From Lachnospiraceae bacterium (lineage in GTDB: Bacteria > Bacillota > Clostridia > Lachnospirales > Lachnospiraceae): DNA of 53,227 nucleotides. A program made the position numbers and the translations under genes. Shown here one piece after another: positions 39,774-49,215 of this stretch (position 1 is the first letter of the stretch; every line of letters begins with the position of its first letter). The stretch is taken from positions 60,350 through 113,576 of the forward strand of contig FUZG01000014.1 of NCBI GenBank assembly GCA_900168235.1, in the 5' to 3' direction. The notes under the pieces were generated by a model, which saw only the letters and a program-made list of their open reading frames with translations, was not told where the DNA came from and ran no database searches.

Positions 39774-41459
39774 TTATTTCCTAAGTTCAAACTTTTCTAC
39801 AAGTCCTCTCAGTGAATTAGCGTGTTCACTCATCTCACTACTGATAGCAAGTGACTGCTCTGATGTTGCCGCATTGTTCTGACCAACAGTAGAAATCTCC
39901 TTGATGCTTGCGGACATTTCCTTGATGGATTCTGCCTGCAGGTTTGATGCATCGGCAATGGTCTTTACCTTTGCTGCGATTCCCTGAACCTGTGCTACCA
40001 TGCCATCGAGCTGCTCTGCAGTGTTATTTGCGATAGTGATTCCTTCTTCCACACTCTTAAGAGAAGCATTTATAAGACCTGCTGTGTTCTGCGCTGCTTC
40101 AACTGTCTGTCCTGCAAGCTGTGAAACCTCTGTTGCAACGACTGCAAATCCCTTACCGGCTTCACCTGCTCTCGCTGCCTCGATAGATGCGTTAAGTGAC
40201 AGCAGGTTTGTCTGATCTGCAATAGCATTAATGGTATCGATGATCTTTGAGATCTCATGCGAGGAAGCAGAGATCGCATCCATTGCCTTGACCACATCCT
40301 GCATCCGCTTATTACCATCTACTATATTACCTGCAACAGCCTCCACCTCTCTGGAAATAGAAGTTGCATCTGTAGAATTGCCGGAAATCTGGTCTGTGAT
40401 CTTATCAACTGTTACTGACAGATCATCAACGATATTTGCCTGATTTGTAACAGTTTCTGCAAGATTCTGACCTGCTCCTGCGATCTGGCTTGCGCCGTCA
40501 GAAACCATCTCGGATACTTCCGTGATCTCATTCATTGATTCAGAAATCTCACGTGAGAAGCTCTCTATTGCATCCTGAATACTCTTGAAATCTCCGTCAA
40601 AATCTCTTTCGAAATTGATATTGAAGTTTCCGCCTGCCATTGTAGACATGACATTTTCGATCTTATCAATATAGTACGCAAGAGAATCGACTGCTTTTCT
40701 GAGCTCCCGTGCCACGATACCGATCTCATTATCCGAATCATAATCGATCTCTACATGGACATTTCCGGCTGCGATCTCAGTGGATGCTCTCTTCAGGATA
40801 TCAAGGTCATCCCCGATTTCCTTCACAAGATATGTCGTGGTCTTTTTATTCATTACCATGATCACGATCTGTGCACATATGAGAACGAGGACCGAAATAC
40901 CTATGATAACGAGGATCGTCTTATATTTATTTCCTGCTGCCTTTCCTGCGAGTTCACCGGTCTCATCCAATGAATCCGCAAGGGTTTCAGACACGTCATT
41001 CAGCGTTGAATTGTAGTACGCAAGGGCACCTTCAGCATCTCCGGCTTCGATAAGAGCGATCATCTCAAATGAAGCATTTTCAAAGGCTTTCCAGTTGGTA
41101 TCGAGTCTGTTTCCCAGATCTTTATTATTCAAATTTTTGGAGATCTTTGAAAAATATCCCTGAATCTTCGGGAATCTTCCCTCCAGATCTTCCTTCTGAT
41201 CCGCAGTAACCTTCTCATCTCCCGATGCAAGAGCAAAGAGCAGACGCTTATTTATAGTCTGTACATCTTTCCGAATCTCCATCTGGTAATTCTCTGTTAC
41301 AAACTGGACATTATAAAAATTGTAAACATTTACAAAAATCAGTGCCATAAAAATACCCATTATGATCGCACTGAGTAAAAACATCCTGATCGTAAATCCT
41401 GAGAACTGCTTCAGAGCTCCCGCAATAGTCTGTCTCTGTCCCTTCTGTACCTTAGCCAT
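39774..41459 (-). CDS. Methyl-accepting chemotaxis protein
   Basis: A 561-residue transmembrane chemoreceptor. Membrane helix 1 is at about 28-50, a four-helix-bundle-type sensor spans about 50-180, and helix 2 is at about 182-206 ([20 protein letters not shown]). HAMP ('[20 protein letters not shown]') and a second HAMP-like unit follow. The signalling tip '[20 protein letters not shown]' then '[10 protein letters not shown]' is canonical. It would signal through CheA/CheW to CheY. There is no CheB/CheR pentapeptide at the end. It is a single gene with its own terminator. Confidence 0.92.
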   Translation of the reverse strand: MAKVQKGQRQTIAGALKQFSGFTIRMFLLSAIIMGIFMALIFVNVYNFYNVQFVTENYQMEIRKDVQTINKRLLFALASGDEKVTADQKEDLEGRFPKIQGYFSKISKNLNNKDLGNRLDTNWKAFENASFEMIALIEAGDAEGALAYYNSTLNDVSETLADSLDETGELAGKAAGNKYKTILVIIGISVLVLICAQIVIMVMNKKTTTYLVKEIGDDLDILKRASTEIAAGNVHVEIDYDSDNEIGIVARELRKAVDSLAYYIDKIENVMSTMAGGNFNINFERDFDGDFKSIQDAIESFSREISESMNEITEVSEMVSDGASQIAGAGQNLAETVTNQANIVDDLSVTVDKITDQISGNSTDATSISREVEAVAGNIVDGNKRMQDVVKAMDAISASSHEISKIIDTINAIADQTNLLSLNASIEAARAGEAGKGFAVVATEVSQLAGQTVEAAQNTAGLINASLKSVEEGITIANNTAEQLDGMVAQVQGIAAKVKTIADASNLQAESIKEMSASIKEISTVGQNNAATSEQSLAISSEMSEHANSLRGLVEKFELRK

Positions 41460-41587
41460 AATCCGCCTCCTATCTCCCCGCGATATGGTTAAAAATGACT
41501 TTTCTATAGGTCGATATCGGCTTATATGACTGATTTTTATATAGTATATATGTTCTTTTTCAAAAAAATGTGCCTGCTCTTAATAAA

Positions 41588-41762
41588 CAAGTTACGCTAG
41601 GCTCGACAAGACCTCGCCAAGCGAACTTGCATAACACGCACTAAGCTCGAAAATACCTCGCTAAGTGCTCCGAAAACAAATATCACTAGGCTCGATAAGA
41701 CCTCGCCAAGTGAATTTGCATGGCACGCACTAAGCTCGAAAACACCTCGCTAAGTGCTCCAC
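41588..41762 (+). repeat. Family A hairpin array, copies 2 and 3 (four units)
   Basis: Four 29-nt hairpin units start at 41595, 41639, 41684 and 41728 (spacings 44, 45, 44). The first unit of the second pair has A-T at stem pair 2 where the other first units have G-C, a compensatory change. Relative to thrS, whose terminator ends 4 nt away, the array has the same orientation as the copies at 30.4 and 51.7 kb. The remaining gap between the array and the chemoreceptor start (41460-41587) holds nothing else I recognise. Confidence 0.87.
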
Positions 41763-41766
41763 ACAA

Positions 41767-41799
41767 CAAAAACTCCGAGAGATAATTCCCTCGGAGTTT
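41767..41799 (-). terminator. thrS terminator
   Basis: A perfect 10-bp stem AAACTCCGAG / CTCGGAGTTT with a 10-nt loop and a minus-strand T run. It lies about 50 nt after the thrS stop. Confidence 0.88.
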
Positions 41800-41849
41800 C
41801 GTTGATAAACTGTTTTTCAGCAGTTTACATTTTTTGTTTATTATAAATC

Positions 41850-43640
41850 TCAGTCGCGAGCTTTTGTCTCGATCTCGCTGATGATCTTCTCTACAAATGC
41901 TTCCGCACTCATAGTCTCGTTCTTAACCTGGTCACGCTTTCTTACGGATACTGTTCCGTCCTCTGCTTCCTTTGCGCCGAGGATGAGCATATACGGTACG
42001 CGGTCGTGAGACTGACCCTCACGGATCTTGTACTTCATTGTCTCATTACGGTCATCAAGCTCTACGCGGATTCCTGCATCTTTCAGCATGCCGTAAACCT
42101 TCTCGGAGTACTCCATAGTCTTGTCAGAGATAGGAATGATCTTTACCTGCTTCGGAGCAAGCCATGTCGGGAACTTACCCTTTGTCTCCTCGATGATGTA
42201 TGCCATGAATCTGTCCAGAGATCCAAGGATAGCACGGTGAAGCACTACCGGTGTCTGCTCTGTTGAATCACTGTCAATATACTTAAGGTCAAACTTAGCC
42301 GGCAGACAGAAGTCGAGCTGGCAGGTTGAAAGTGTATACTCAGCACCAACGGCAGGCTTAACATTTACATCAAGCTTCGGACCGTAGAACGCAGCCTCAC
42401 CGATTTCCTCTGTGTACTCGATGTTAAGGTCATTCAGAACGCGGCGGAGAGCATCCTCTGCTGTATTCCACATCTCATCATCAGGATGATACTTCTTTGT
42501 ATCTGCAGGATCTCTCAGTGACAGTACACAGCGGTAATCTGTGATGCCAAAGTCCTTATATACGTCAAAGATAAGATCAACTACCTTACCAACTTCACTC
42601 TCGATCTGATCCGGTGTTACAAAAAGATGTGCATCATTCTGGCAGAAGTGACGTCCTCTTTCGATACCCTTAAGTGTTCCGGATGCCTCAAAACGGAAGT
42701 CGTGAGCGATCTCACCGATACGGATCGGGAGCTCACGGTAGCTGTGAGGTCTGTTTGCATAGATCATCATGTGGTGCGGGCAGTTCATGGGACGGAGAAC
42801 AAAGCTCTCTCCCTCAACTTCCATTGCAGGGAACATATTCTCCTTGTAGTGAGCCCAGTGCCCTGATGTCTCATAAAGCTGAACTGTACCTACACAGGGA
42901 GTCATAACATGCTGGTAGCCGAGCTTGCGCTCCTTTTCCTTGATATAGTCCTCAAGCTCCTGCCATACTGTATAACCGTTCGGAAGGAACATAGGAAGTC
43001 CCTTTCCGATGAGATCGTCAGTCATGAAGAGACCCATTTCCTTACCGATTCTTCTGTGGTCGCGGGCGCGTGCCTCTTCCTGCTGTTTCTCATACTCAGC
43101 AAGCTCTTCCTTTGTAGCAAAAGCAACACCGTTGATACGTGTGAGCATCTTGTTGCTGGCATCATTCTTCCAGTAAGCACCGGATGACTGTGTGAGCTTG
43201 AAAGCCTTCAGAGCCTTTGTATAAAGGATGTGAGGACCTACACACATATCGATGTAGTCACCCTGCTGATAGAAAGAAATGACTGCATCTTCCGGAAGAT
43301 CACCGATGTGTTCTTCCTTGTACTTTGCATGACGCTCCTGCATGAGCTTTACAGCCTCGTCACGAGGAAGGATAAAGGAATTAAACTTAAGATTCTCCTT
43401 TACGATCTTTCTCATCTCAGTTTCGATCTTCTCAAGATCTTCATCTGTGATCTTCTTATCGCCGAGATCTACGTCATAGTAGAAACCTTTTTCTGTAGCA
43501 GGTCCGTATGCAAAATCAGCCTCAGGATACAGGCGCTGGATAGCCTGTGCCATGATATGTGCCGCTGAGTGACGCAGTACGTGCTGCTCCTCTTCCTGCG
43601 GGCACTCTCCAACTGTTCCATCTTTGTATAAAATCTTCAT
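41850..43640 (-). CDS. thrS: Threonyl-tRNA synthetase, form without TGS domain
   Basis: A 596-residue class II synthetase. The editing domain zinc/His motif 'HSAAHIMAQA' with 'CVGPHI', catalytic motif 2 'DFRFEASGTLKGIERGRHF' and the C-terminal anticodon domain are present. It begins nearly at the editing domain: only about 20 residues precede it, so the ~60-residue TGS domain of E. coli-type ThrS is missing. Short forms occur in Lachnospiraceae. Purine-rich GGAAAGAAG precedes the ATG. The 95-nt upstream gap shows no T-box motif. It charges tRNA-Thr. Confidence 0.95.
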   Translation of the reverse strand: MKILYKDGTVGECPQEEEQHVLRHSAAHIMAQAIQRLYPEADFAYGPATEKGFYYDVDLGDKKITDEDLEKIETEMRKIVKENLKFNSFILPRDEAVKLMQERHAKYKEEHIGDLPEDAVISFYQQGDYIDMCVGPHILYTKALKAFKLTQSSGAYWKNDASNKMLTRINGVAFATKEELAEYEKQQEEARARDHRRIGKEMGLFMTDDLIGKGLPMFLPNGYTVWQELEDYIKEKERKLGYQHVMTPCVGTVQLYETSGHWAHYKENMFPAMEVEGESFVLRPMNCPHHMMIYANRPHSYRELPIRIGEIAHDFRFEASGTLKGIERGRHFCQNDAHLFVTPDQIESEVGKVVDLIFDVYKDFGITDYRCVLSLRDPADTKKYHPDDEMWNTAEDALRRVLNDLNIEYTEEIGEAAFYGPKLDVNVKPAVGAEYTLSTCQLDFCLPAKFDLKYIDSDSTEQTPVVLHRAILGSLDRFMAYIIEETKGKFPTWLAPKQVKIIPISDKTMEYSEKVYGMLKDAGIRVELDDRNETMKYKIREGQSHDRVPYMLILGAKEAEDGTVSVRKRDQVKNETMSAEAFVEKIISEIETKARD

Positions 43641-43735
43641 AGTTCTTCTTTCCGTTCTTTAAGAATTTGACTTTTTACAATCCGTCTAATCTTAACATTT
43701 ACGGGAATTATCATCAATGCCAAAATGCTATGTAA

Positions 43736-44122
43736 TTATCTCTGAACCACTTCTATCTCAACACCATTCGGATCCTTGAAAAGAATATTGTGGAATTTCA
43801 GGTTTTCACACCATGACGGCTTCATTGTGACCTCAACCTGATTTTCAGTGAGCTTTTTATAAAAACCGTCAAGATCATCTGTAAGAAGTGCCATGTGCCG
43901 ATAGATCCCTCTGCTGTCCACGTCACAGGTGATCTTTTCAGTGTCATACTTATAGTGTATGAGCTCCAGTCTGGTATCCCCCAGTGCAAAATAACGTATC
44001 TCATGGTCTCCCATGTCTACCAGCTCCTGCTTTTCCAGACCTACGATATTCTCGTAAAAATCTTCGCTGACCCCCAGATCAGTCACATTTACCGTAAAAT
44101 GATCAAGTTTCATGATTCCCAT
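43736..44122 (-). CDS. VOC superfamily (glyoxalase/bleomycin-resistance-like) protein
   Basis: A 128-residue protein with two beta-alpha-beta-beta-beta halves. 'LDHFTVNVTDLGVSEDFYENIVGL' and 'LFKDPNGVEIEVVQR' are hallmark ends of the VOC fold, with a metal-type His in 'LDHFTVNV', 'ELIHY' and Glu near the end. GGAGGG precedes the ATG. The substrate cannot be named. It is 95 nt upstream of thrS on the same strand. Confidence 0.85.
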   Translation of the reverse strand: MGIMKLDHFTVNVTDLGVSEDFYENIVGLEKQELVDMGDHEIRYFALGDTRLELIHYKYDTEKITCDVDSRGIYRHMALLTDDLDGFYKKLTENQVEVTMKPSWCENLKFHNILFKDPNGVEIEVVQR

Positions 44123-44279
44123 TTGTACCCTCCAAACAATTTTTTCCCCTTAAGTGTAACACATTTTTTTGTCCACGCACACTTTGCACAAAATCAGATA
44201 CATTTCGTCCCTTAAACGTATGCGTGTCGAAGTTTAGAAAATTAGCCTTTGATAAAATTTTCGTTATCGTTTATGATGT

Positions 44280-44305
44280 GTATTGTCTGATGCGCAAGAC
44301 AATAC
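44280..44305 (+). promoter_or_regulatory. Hairpin in the leader of the second HPr-like gene
   Basis: GTATTGTCT / AGACAATAC pair perfectly (9 bp, 8-nt loop), 77 nt before the start codon. No T run follows, so it is more likely a protein site or leader structure than a terminator. Confidence 0.4.
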
Positions 44306-44382
44306 AACTTGTATTAAACCTGTGCAAAAGATGTATCATATCAAAAAACCGCGAAAAGACGGTTAAATAAGGGAGTATACAA

Positions 44383-44625
44383 ATGAATAACATTTCGGTT
44401 TCACTAAATAGCAAGGATCAGATTCGCGAATTTATCCAGATCAACACAAAGTCTGGATGTCAGGTGGACGTAAGTGATGGCCGCAGCTTTATCGACGGCA
44501 AATCACTTTTGGGGTTACTTTCACTGGCACTTTTCCATCCGTTATCTGTATCGCTGATCGGTGAAGATGCAAGCACAGCAAAGGTTTTTGAAGCTTACAA
44601 AGAACATAATCTTCTCGCCGTTTGA
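44383..44625 (+). CDS. HPr-like protein lacking the phospho-histidine, second copy
   Basis: An 80-residue protein with the HPr-like core 'DQIREFIQINTKSGCQVDVS' then 'FIDGKSLLGLLSLALFHPLS'. The region equivalent to the phospho-His loop has no His; the only His lies in 'LALFHPLS' and 'YKEHN'. The KSLLG serine is kept, as in KSIMG of the copy at 20.5 kb. It has its own leader and a strong terminator. AGGGAG precedes the ATG. It cannot carry phosphate as HPr does; a regulatory or structural role is inferred. Confidence 0.7.
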   Translation: MNNISVSLNSKDQIREFIQINTKSGCQVDVSDGRSFIDGKSLLGLLSLALFHPLSVSLIGEDASTAKVFEAYKEHNLLAV

Positions 44626-44652
44626 TAACGGTCAGATTAAATACTAGATGTC

Positions 44653-44689
44653 AAAAGAGGCAGTCCACAGAACGTGGCTGCCTCTTTTT
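44653..44689. terminator. Bidirectional terminator between the HPr-like and ABC-F genes
   Basis: The stem AAAAGAGGCAG(TCCAC) / (GTGG)CTGCCTCTTTTT has T runs on both strands. It lies between convergent genes and serves both. Confidence 0.92.
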
Positions 44690-44713
44690 GTGATGCCTGT
44701 ATGAAAACTAACA

Positions 44714-46375
44714 TCAATCTTCTTTTTCCGTACCAAGTACCTTCCGCGCGGCATCATATTTACCGGCACGGATAAGATTTGAAACCTTGATCTCTGTTTC
44801 GATACGTTTTCTTTCTGCCTCAAAAATATCGCTGGCAAAATACTTTTTATAAATTGATTTTCTGTAAGCACGGCCGCTCATTTCTCTGATAGTGCCGTCC
44901 TCTATCATAAGTATCCTGTCTGCACATGCAGTGATAGCAAAAAGATCATGGGATACCAGTATCACAGTTCCCTCATACTCCCGAACAGCCTTCTCCAGCT
45001 CGATCTGCGCATAGATATCGAGGTGGCTCGTAGGCTCATCCAGAAGGAGACCCGTATGCGGAGTCTTGCAGAGCATCTCTATCTGAGCGATATTTCTCTC
45101 ACCGCCAGAAAGCTTAAGCTCATGGTCTGATTCCACTATCTGTCTGAAATATCCGATCTTTCCGGGCATCTTCTCTTCCAGATCAGCATAGATATCGCGG
45201 AGCATACTGGACTTACCTGTTCCGTTTGTACCTACGATAGCTATCTTCTCTCCGGGCTTTACTGTAAAGGACACATTCTCAAGGATCTTCCTGTCGCCAT
45301 AAGCGAGCGAATAGTGATTTACAGCGATTTCTGCGGCGGTTACGATCTCCTCAGGCTTTTCTTCCATGTCGGAAGCTTCATCAACCGCCTCTGATGTATC
45401 CTCAGCCACATCCTTAAATGCCAGATGGAACTCATGATCATGGTTTTCGATAAAGGGATCCTCTCCCCTCATCTTACGAAGACGCTCCATATATGTAGCT
45501 CTTGCCCTCAGCTGTCTGCCAAATCTTGGCTCTGCGATGGATTCTGCAAGCTTACGGATATTCTTTACAAGCTGTTCCTGCTTTTCTATAAACTCATCAA
45601 AATCTCTCGCATGCTCAAAGATTTCGATCTTGTTCTCAAGCATCCAGCTGTTATACTCAGCAAAATTACCCGGGAACTCACGAACAGACTTATTTTCGAT
45701 ATCAAGTACCTTATCAAAGCACTGCGTGAGCAGAAGCCTGTTATGAGTAATGGTAAGCAGCGTGCCGTCGTGATTATTGATGAGCTTTATGAGCGCAATG
45801 AGATTCTCAAAATCAAGGAATACATCCGGCTCATCCATGATAAGAAGCTGAGGCTTAAGGAGCATGTTTCTCATGATAAAAAGAAGCTTATACTCGCCTC
45901 CGCTCAAATTTGTCACCGGAATGTCCGCAAGATCTGAAAGTCCCGCCACAGCCAGCTCTTTTCCGATATTAGACTCATAGTTATATGCGTCCACGGTCTC
46001 GATCTCATCAACGACCTTCTGATACTCCTCATAAACAGCATCCAGATTCTCAGATTCTGCCATCTTTGCGCAGAGATCATCAGATTTCTGTATCATCGCC
46101 TTAAAAGGAGCCGCCAGGAAATCGACGGTAGTGAGTTCGGATGTTTCATGCTCGACAAACTGGCTCACATAACCTATACGGATATTTTTATCCATTCGGA
46201 TAAGTCCGTCGTAGGTATATTTTTCCTCATTCATTATGAGATTTACAAGCGTAGTCTTTCCGGAACCGTTACTTCCGATCAAAACCGCATGATCGCCTGC
46301 ATTTATCTCAAAATTGATGTTTTCGTACAGATCTTTTTGTGGATGACCGAACGAGAAATTATCAAACCTGATCAC
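44714..46375 (-). CDS. ABC-F family ATPase
   Basis: A 553-residue protein with two ABC domains and no membrane segment. The first has Walker A 'GSNGSGKTT' and signature 'LSGGEYK'. The second has 'GTNGTGKSS', 'LSGGERNIAQIEML' and 'LLLDEPTSHLDIYAQ'. A charged linker joins them. ABC-F proteins act on ribosomes, some giving antibiotic protection. The start is GTG, overlapping the SlyD stop by 4 nt (GTGA), with GAGGTAGAA upstream, so it is coupled to that gene. The exact ABC-F subgroup cannot be set by eye. Confidence 0.88.
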   Translation of the reverse strand: MIRFDNFSFGHPQKDLYENINFEINAGDHAVLIGSNGSGKTTLVNLIMNEEKYTYDGLIRMDKNIRIGYVSQFVEHETSELTTVDFLAAPFKAMIQKSDDLCAKMAESENLDAVYEEYQKVVDEIETVDAYNYESNIGKELAVAGLSDLADIPVTNLSGGEYKLLFIMRNMLLKPQLLIMDEPDVFLDFENLIALIKLINNHDGTLLTITHNRLLLTQCFDKVLDIENKSVREFPGNFAEYNSWMLENKIEIFEHARDFDEFIEKQEQLVKNIRKLAESIAEPRFGRQLRARATYMERLRKMRGEDPFIENHDHEFHLAFKDVAEDTSEAVDEASDMEEKPEEIVTAAEIAVNHYSLAYGDRKILENVSFTVKPGEKIAIVGTNGTGKSSMLRDIYADLEEKMPGKIGYFRQIVESDHELKLSGGERNIAQIEMLCKTPHTGLLLDEPTSHLDIYAQIELEKAVREYEGTVILVSHDLFAITACADRILMIEDGTIREMSGRAYRKSIYKKYFASDIFEAERKRIETEIKVSNLIRAGKYDAARKVLGTEKED

Positions 46376-46812
46376 TCTTCTACCTCAACAAGCTCGATCT
46401 TGAAATTAAGTGCCTTGCCTGCAAGTTCATGATTTGCATCAAACTTAATATTCTTATCATCCTTCTCAAGTACAGTTACCGGGAAAGGCTGACCGTACAT
46501 GTTCTGAAGATACAGCTTCTGTCCAACCTCAAGCTCCTCAGAACCCGGAAGCTGCTCGAGCTCAAGTGTCAGGATCGCTTCCTCATTTCTCTCACCGTAT
46601 GCTTCCTCAGGCATCAGATGTACATTTACGATGTCGCCAAGCTTCATATCAGCAACAGCCTTATCAAATCCTGCAATCATCTGACCTGCGCCGCATTCAA
46701 ATGCGAGCGGCTCGCCTCTGTCATATGAAGAATCAAACTGTGTTCCGTCATCAAGTGTACCCTGATAATGAACCTTTACCTTCTTTCCTACATTTACGCC
46801 TTCGATGCTCAT
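46372..46812 (-). CDS. SlyD-type FKBP peptidyl-prolyl isomerase
   Basis: A 146-residue protein with the FKBP core 'VKVHYQGTLDDGTQFDSSYD' and 'GEPLAFECGAGQMIAGFDKA', an IF-insert ('MPEEAYGERNEEAILTLELE') and 'DANHELAGKALNFKIEL'. This layout matches SlyD-like FKBP chaperones, but the histidine-rich nickel-binding tail is absent. AAGGAGA precedes the ATG. It is coupled to the ABC-F gene, suggesting a shared link to translation or folding. Confidence 0.9.
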   Translation of the reverse strand: MSIEGVNVGKKVKVHYQGTLDDGTQFDSSYDRGEPLAFECGAGQMIAGFDKAVADMKLGDIVNVHLMPEEAYGERNEEAILTLELEQLPGSEELEVGQKLYLQNMYGQPFPVTVLEKDDKNIKFDANHELAGKALNFKIELVEVEE

Positions 46813-46966
46813 TTTATTATCTCCTTAAATATGTAACCATAAATATTCTTTTTTTACAGTGACTCACATCATATTCTTTCTCAATCAGAGCCATAAATTC
46901 CCTGCCTGCATCTGAATAGTAGCGACCTACATATTATCAATTTCAACAGTTTTATTCAAGTCATAC

Positions 46967-47013
46967 AAAAAACACTGAAACACAACCTTTTCAGTCATGC
47001 ATCAGTGTTTTTA
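46967..47013 (-). terminator. Terminator of the 159-residue protein gene
   Basis: AAAAACACTGA and TCAGTGTTTTTT form a stem with a ~22-nt loop and a T run on the minus strand. It starts 23 nt beyond the stop at 47036. Confidence 0.75.
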
Positions 47014-47035
47014 TCAAGCACACCGCCGGAACTGT

Positions 47036-47515
47036 TTAATTCCAGTCGCCTGCTACGGAAAGCGCCTTATCAATATATTCCGGATCTCCGAGGATCACCT
47101 TTGTAAAAAGCTTCTCGAAATTTTCCTTAAAATCTTCAAAATCCTGACCTATAGAAAACCTGTCAAGCTCCTTACATTCAGCCAGTGCATAGGGTACGCC
47201 GGATCTGGTATATCCAAAACCCTCGTCCTTTCCAAGCACATAGAGATTTGTATAAAGGTTTCTGGTCTTTGAATCCTCGCATATCTCCGCACACAGATGA
47301 CCTATCGTACAACTTCCATAGAACTTTTCATCAGAGGTTATATCTCCCTCACCTCTCGACAGCTCTTTCCAGCTGTCCTTTGACATCCTCCAGTGATAGA
47401 AAAGATAAGCATCCTCCGCAGTCAGCAGCTCCTGCTCATCGTCAAATTCATCAAACTCAGTGATTTCTTCTTTCCTTAGAAAAAACGACATAACTTTGTT
47501 TACAAGCTTGCCCAT
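47036..47515 (-). CDS. Hypothetical acidic 159-residue protein
   Basis: A soluble acidic protein with a basic N-terminus (MGKLVNKVMSFFLRKEE), then an Asp/Glu-rich stretch and 'LLTAEDAYLFYHWRMSKDSW'. Two clusters of aromatic and cysteine residues occur ('FYGSCTIGHLCAEICED'). GGGAGGAAG precedes the ATG. No family is recognised. It has its own terminator and lies upstream of the SlyD/ABC-F pair on the same strand. Confidence 0.65.
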   Translation of the reverse strand: MGKLVNKVMSFFLRKEEITEFDEFDDEQELLTAEDAYLFYHWRMSKDSWKELSRGEGDITSDEKFYGSCTIGHLCAEICEDSKTRNLYTNLYVLGKDEGFGYTRSGVPYALAECKELDRFSIGQDFEDFKENFEKLFTKVILGDPEYIDKALSVAGDWN

Positions 47516-47667
47516 CTGAACTTCCTCCCTCTTGTAAAGCAGGCATCGATAATACTCTCCCCCGACACTAATGTGCCGTTATCAATGCACTTCATTATTT
47601 TACAACGAAATGTCGTTTTGCTCTAGTTTAAATGCATTTTAAATACAAAGTACATTTTAAATACAAT

Positions 47668-48681
47668 TTAATTCACCATATCCCTAAGCTCCAGCTCAGA
47701 CATGATGAAATCCCTGAAAGCCACGGCTGCGTCAGTTTCTTCTTTTGAACTGTTCTGATACAGATTGATCACTCGATTGATCTCAGTATCATCAAGTGTC
47801 AGCATCCTTATCTGTGAAAATCCCGCAGTTCCCGGCGCATCACGCGGTATCAGTGCCGCACATTCACTTCGTGATATCATCTCCAGCGCTATACTGTAAT
47901 GTGTAGTCTCTATCCTGCACTTTGGCTCAAATCCATGTTTTTTGCAGTATTCCAGTATTCTAGCTCTGTGGGAATGTCCGGCTGTGGGCAGGATAAACGG
48001 GATATCCTTCGCTTCTTCCAGCGTCACAATCTCCTTTGACGCTATTTTCATATCCTTATTTACGACCAGCGTATATGGTTCCTCCAAAATAGATGTGAGA
48101 TATACGAAAGCACTGTTTCCAAGGTGATTTCCGTCATCATCGTATTGTTCCACCCGTGTCAGATCACGTTCTCCCCCATCAGACTCAAAACTCACGCTCT
48201 CCCCCTGCTTTCCGACATAACCATCAGAATAACGGGAAAGATCATTATTTGAAGTCGCTCTTATTACAAAATCGCAGTCTTTCCAGTTCACGGCATTGTC
48301 ATAGGCGTACGATGTCTCTTCCCGTAAAAGTATCCTTGGATAAAGCAGCGAAAACTCAGATATCATTCTTGATATAAACATATTCTCGATACAAGTAACA
48401 AGGGTCAGTGTGCCTTCTGTATCAGCATTTATCCTTGCCGCGAGCCTGATCATTCCCACCTGAGCCAGAAACTGACCACAGGTTTCATAAAAAGCCTTTC
48501 CTGCACGACTGAGGACAATTTCCCTTCCTATTCGGTTAAAAAGCTTTGTATCCAGCTCATCTTCAAGCATTTTTATCATACGGCTGAGTGACGGCTGCGA
48601 AACATGTAGTTCCGCGGCAGCCTTAGTCATGTTGCCAACTTCCACTATTTTCCTAAAATACTCGATCTGTGTTGTGTTCAT
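47668..48681 (-). CDS. LysR-family transcriptional regulator
   Basis: A 337-residue regulator with a canonical N-terminal HTH: 'GNMTKAAAELHVSQPSLSRM' then 'IKMLEDELDTKLFNRIGREI'. The C-terminal effector domain is somewhat longer than usual because of a ~30-residue charged insert near the middle ('GKQGESVSFESDGGERDLT'). GGAAGTG precedes the ATG. It is divergent from the esterase-GntP operon, the usual arrangement for LysR targets, so it probably senses the transported or hydrolysed compound. Confidence 0.88.
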   Translation of the reverse strand: MNTTQIEYFRKIVEVGNMTKAAAELHVSQPSLSRMIKMLEDELDTKLFNRIGREIVLSRAGKAFYETCGQFLAQVGMIRLAARINADTEGTLTLVTCIENMFISRMISEFSLLYPRILLREETSYAYDNAVNWKDCDFVIRATSNNDLSRYSDGYVGKQGESVSFESDGGERDLTRVEQYDDDGNHLGNSAFVYLTSILEEPYTLVVNKDMKIASKEIVTLEEAKDIPFILPTAGHSHRARILEYCKKHGFEPKCRIETTHYSIALEMISRSECAALIPRDAPGTAGFSQIRMLTLDDTEINRVINLYQNSSKEETDAAVAFRDFIMSELELRDMVN

Positions 48682-48757
48682 TCCCGATCACTTCCTTATA
48701 ACAACTGCCCATTTATGTACTATGAAAGCCTACATACGACCCCTTCGATAAATTCAT

Positions 48758-48927
48758 GTTTCTTAGTTTCAGTTTCAAAGTTCATAGTTTTTGAAACTGA
48801 CAATCAGAAACACGCATTTACTGCGGGTTTCGTATGAAAGTTTTTACTGCGCAGAAATGGGCAATTTTTAAATGCGAAGCATTGCCCATTTCATGGCTTT
48901 TGGAATGCCTGCATTTCAAAAGTCATG
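48758..48927. repeat. Cluster of three inverted repeats (region C)
   Basis: Three hairpins follow one another: TCAGTTTCAAA / TTTGAAACTGA (48769-48800), GAAATGGGCAAT / ATTGCCCATTTC (48854-48892, perfect 12 bp), and CATGGCTTTTGGAATGC / GCATTTCAAAAGTCATG (48892-48927, 17 bp with two G-T pairs). Between the first two, GAAAC...GTTTC encloses GCATTTACTGCGG, a core also found in family B. Only one copy is in the window. It lies between the LysR regulator and the esterase. Confidence 0.7.
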
Positions 48928-49215
48928 GTTTTTGAAATATAGGTCTTTTAACAGCAGAATCTTAAAGTTACATTAAACTACTATTAAATTACTTTAAACG
49001 TATTGATTTTCACTTATTGATAATTGCAAAACATTAATAATTATTTATCAAAGTTACAACAAAATGATATCATACTTCGTTTTACAATAGCATTTTCGTT
49101 ATCATTTTATATCAAAACGTGTATTAGACGCCACCACTTTTCTTTTTTATACTTTATACATACTAGTTAATTTCTTAACGAAAATAATAAATTCTATATA
49201 AAGAAAGGAACACTT
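48928..49215. other. A+T-rich promoter region of the esterase-GntP operon
   Basis: This stretch is very A+T-rich and holds no gene. A TTGATAA / TTATCAA inverted repeat (49017-49051) is a possible LysR-type site. The ribosome site AAAGGAA lies 8 nt before the esterase ATG. No clear -35/-10 pair stands out from the background of TA-rich sequence. Confidence 0.35.

Noticed and set aside
41588-41762. CRISPR array
   Set aside because: The period is 44-45 nt with short 15-16 nt linkers that are themselves conserved, and no cas genes are present; spacers in CRISPR arrays are unique and longer.
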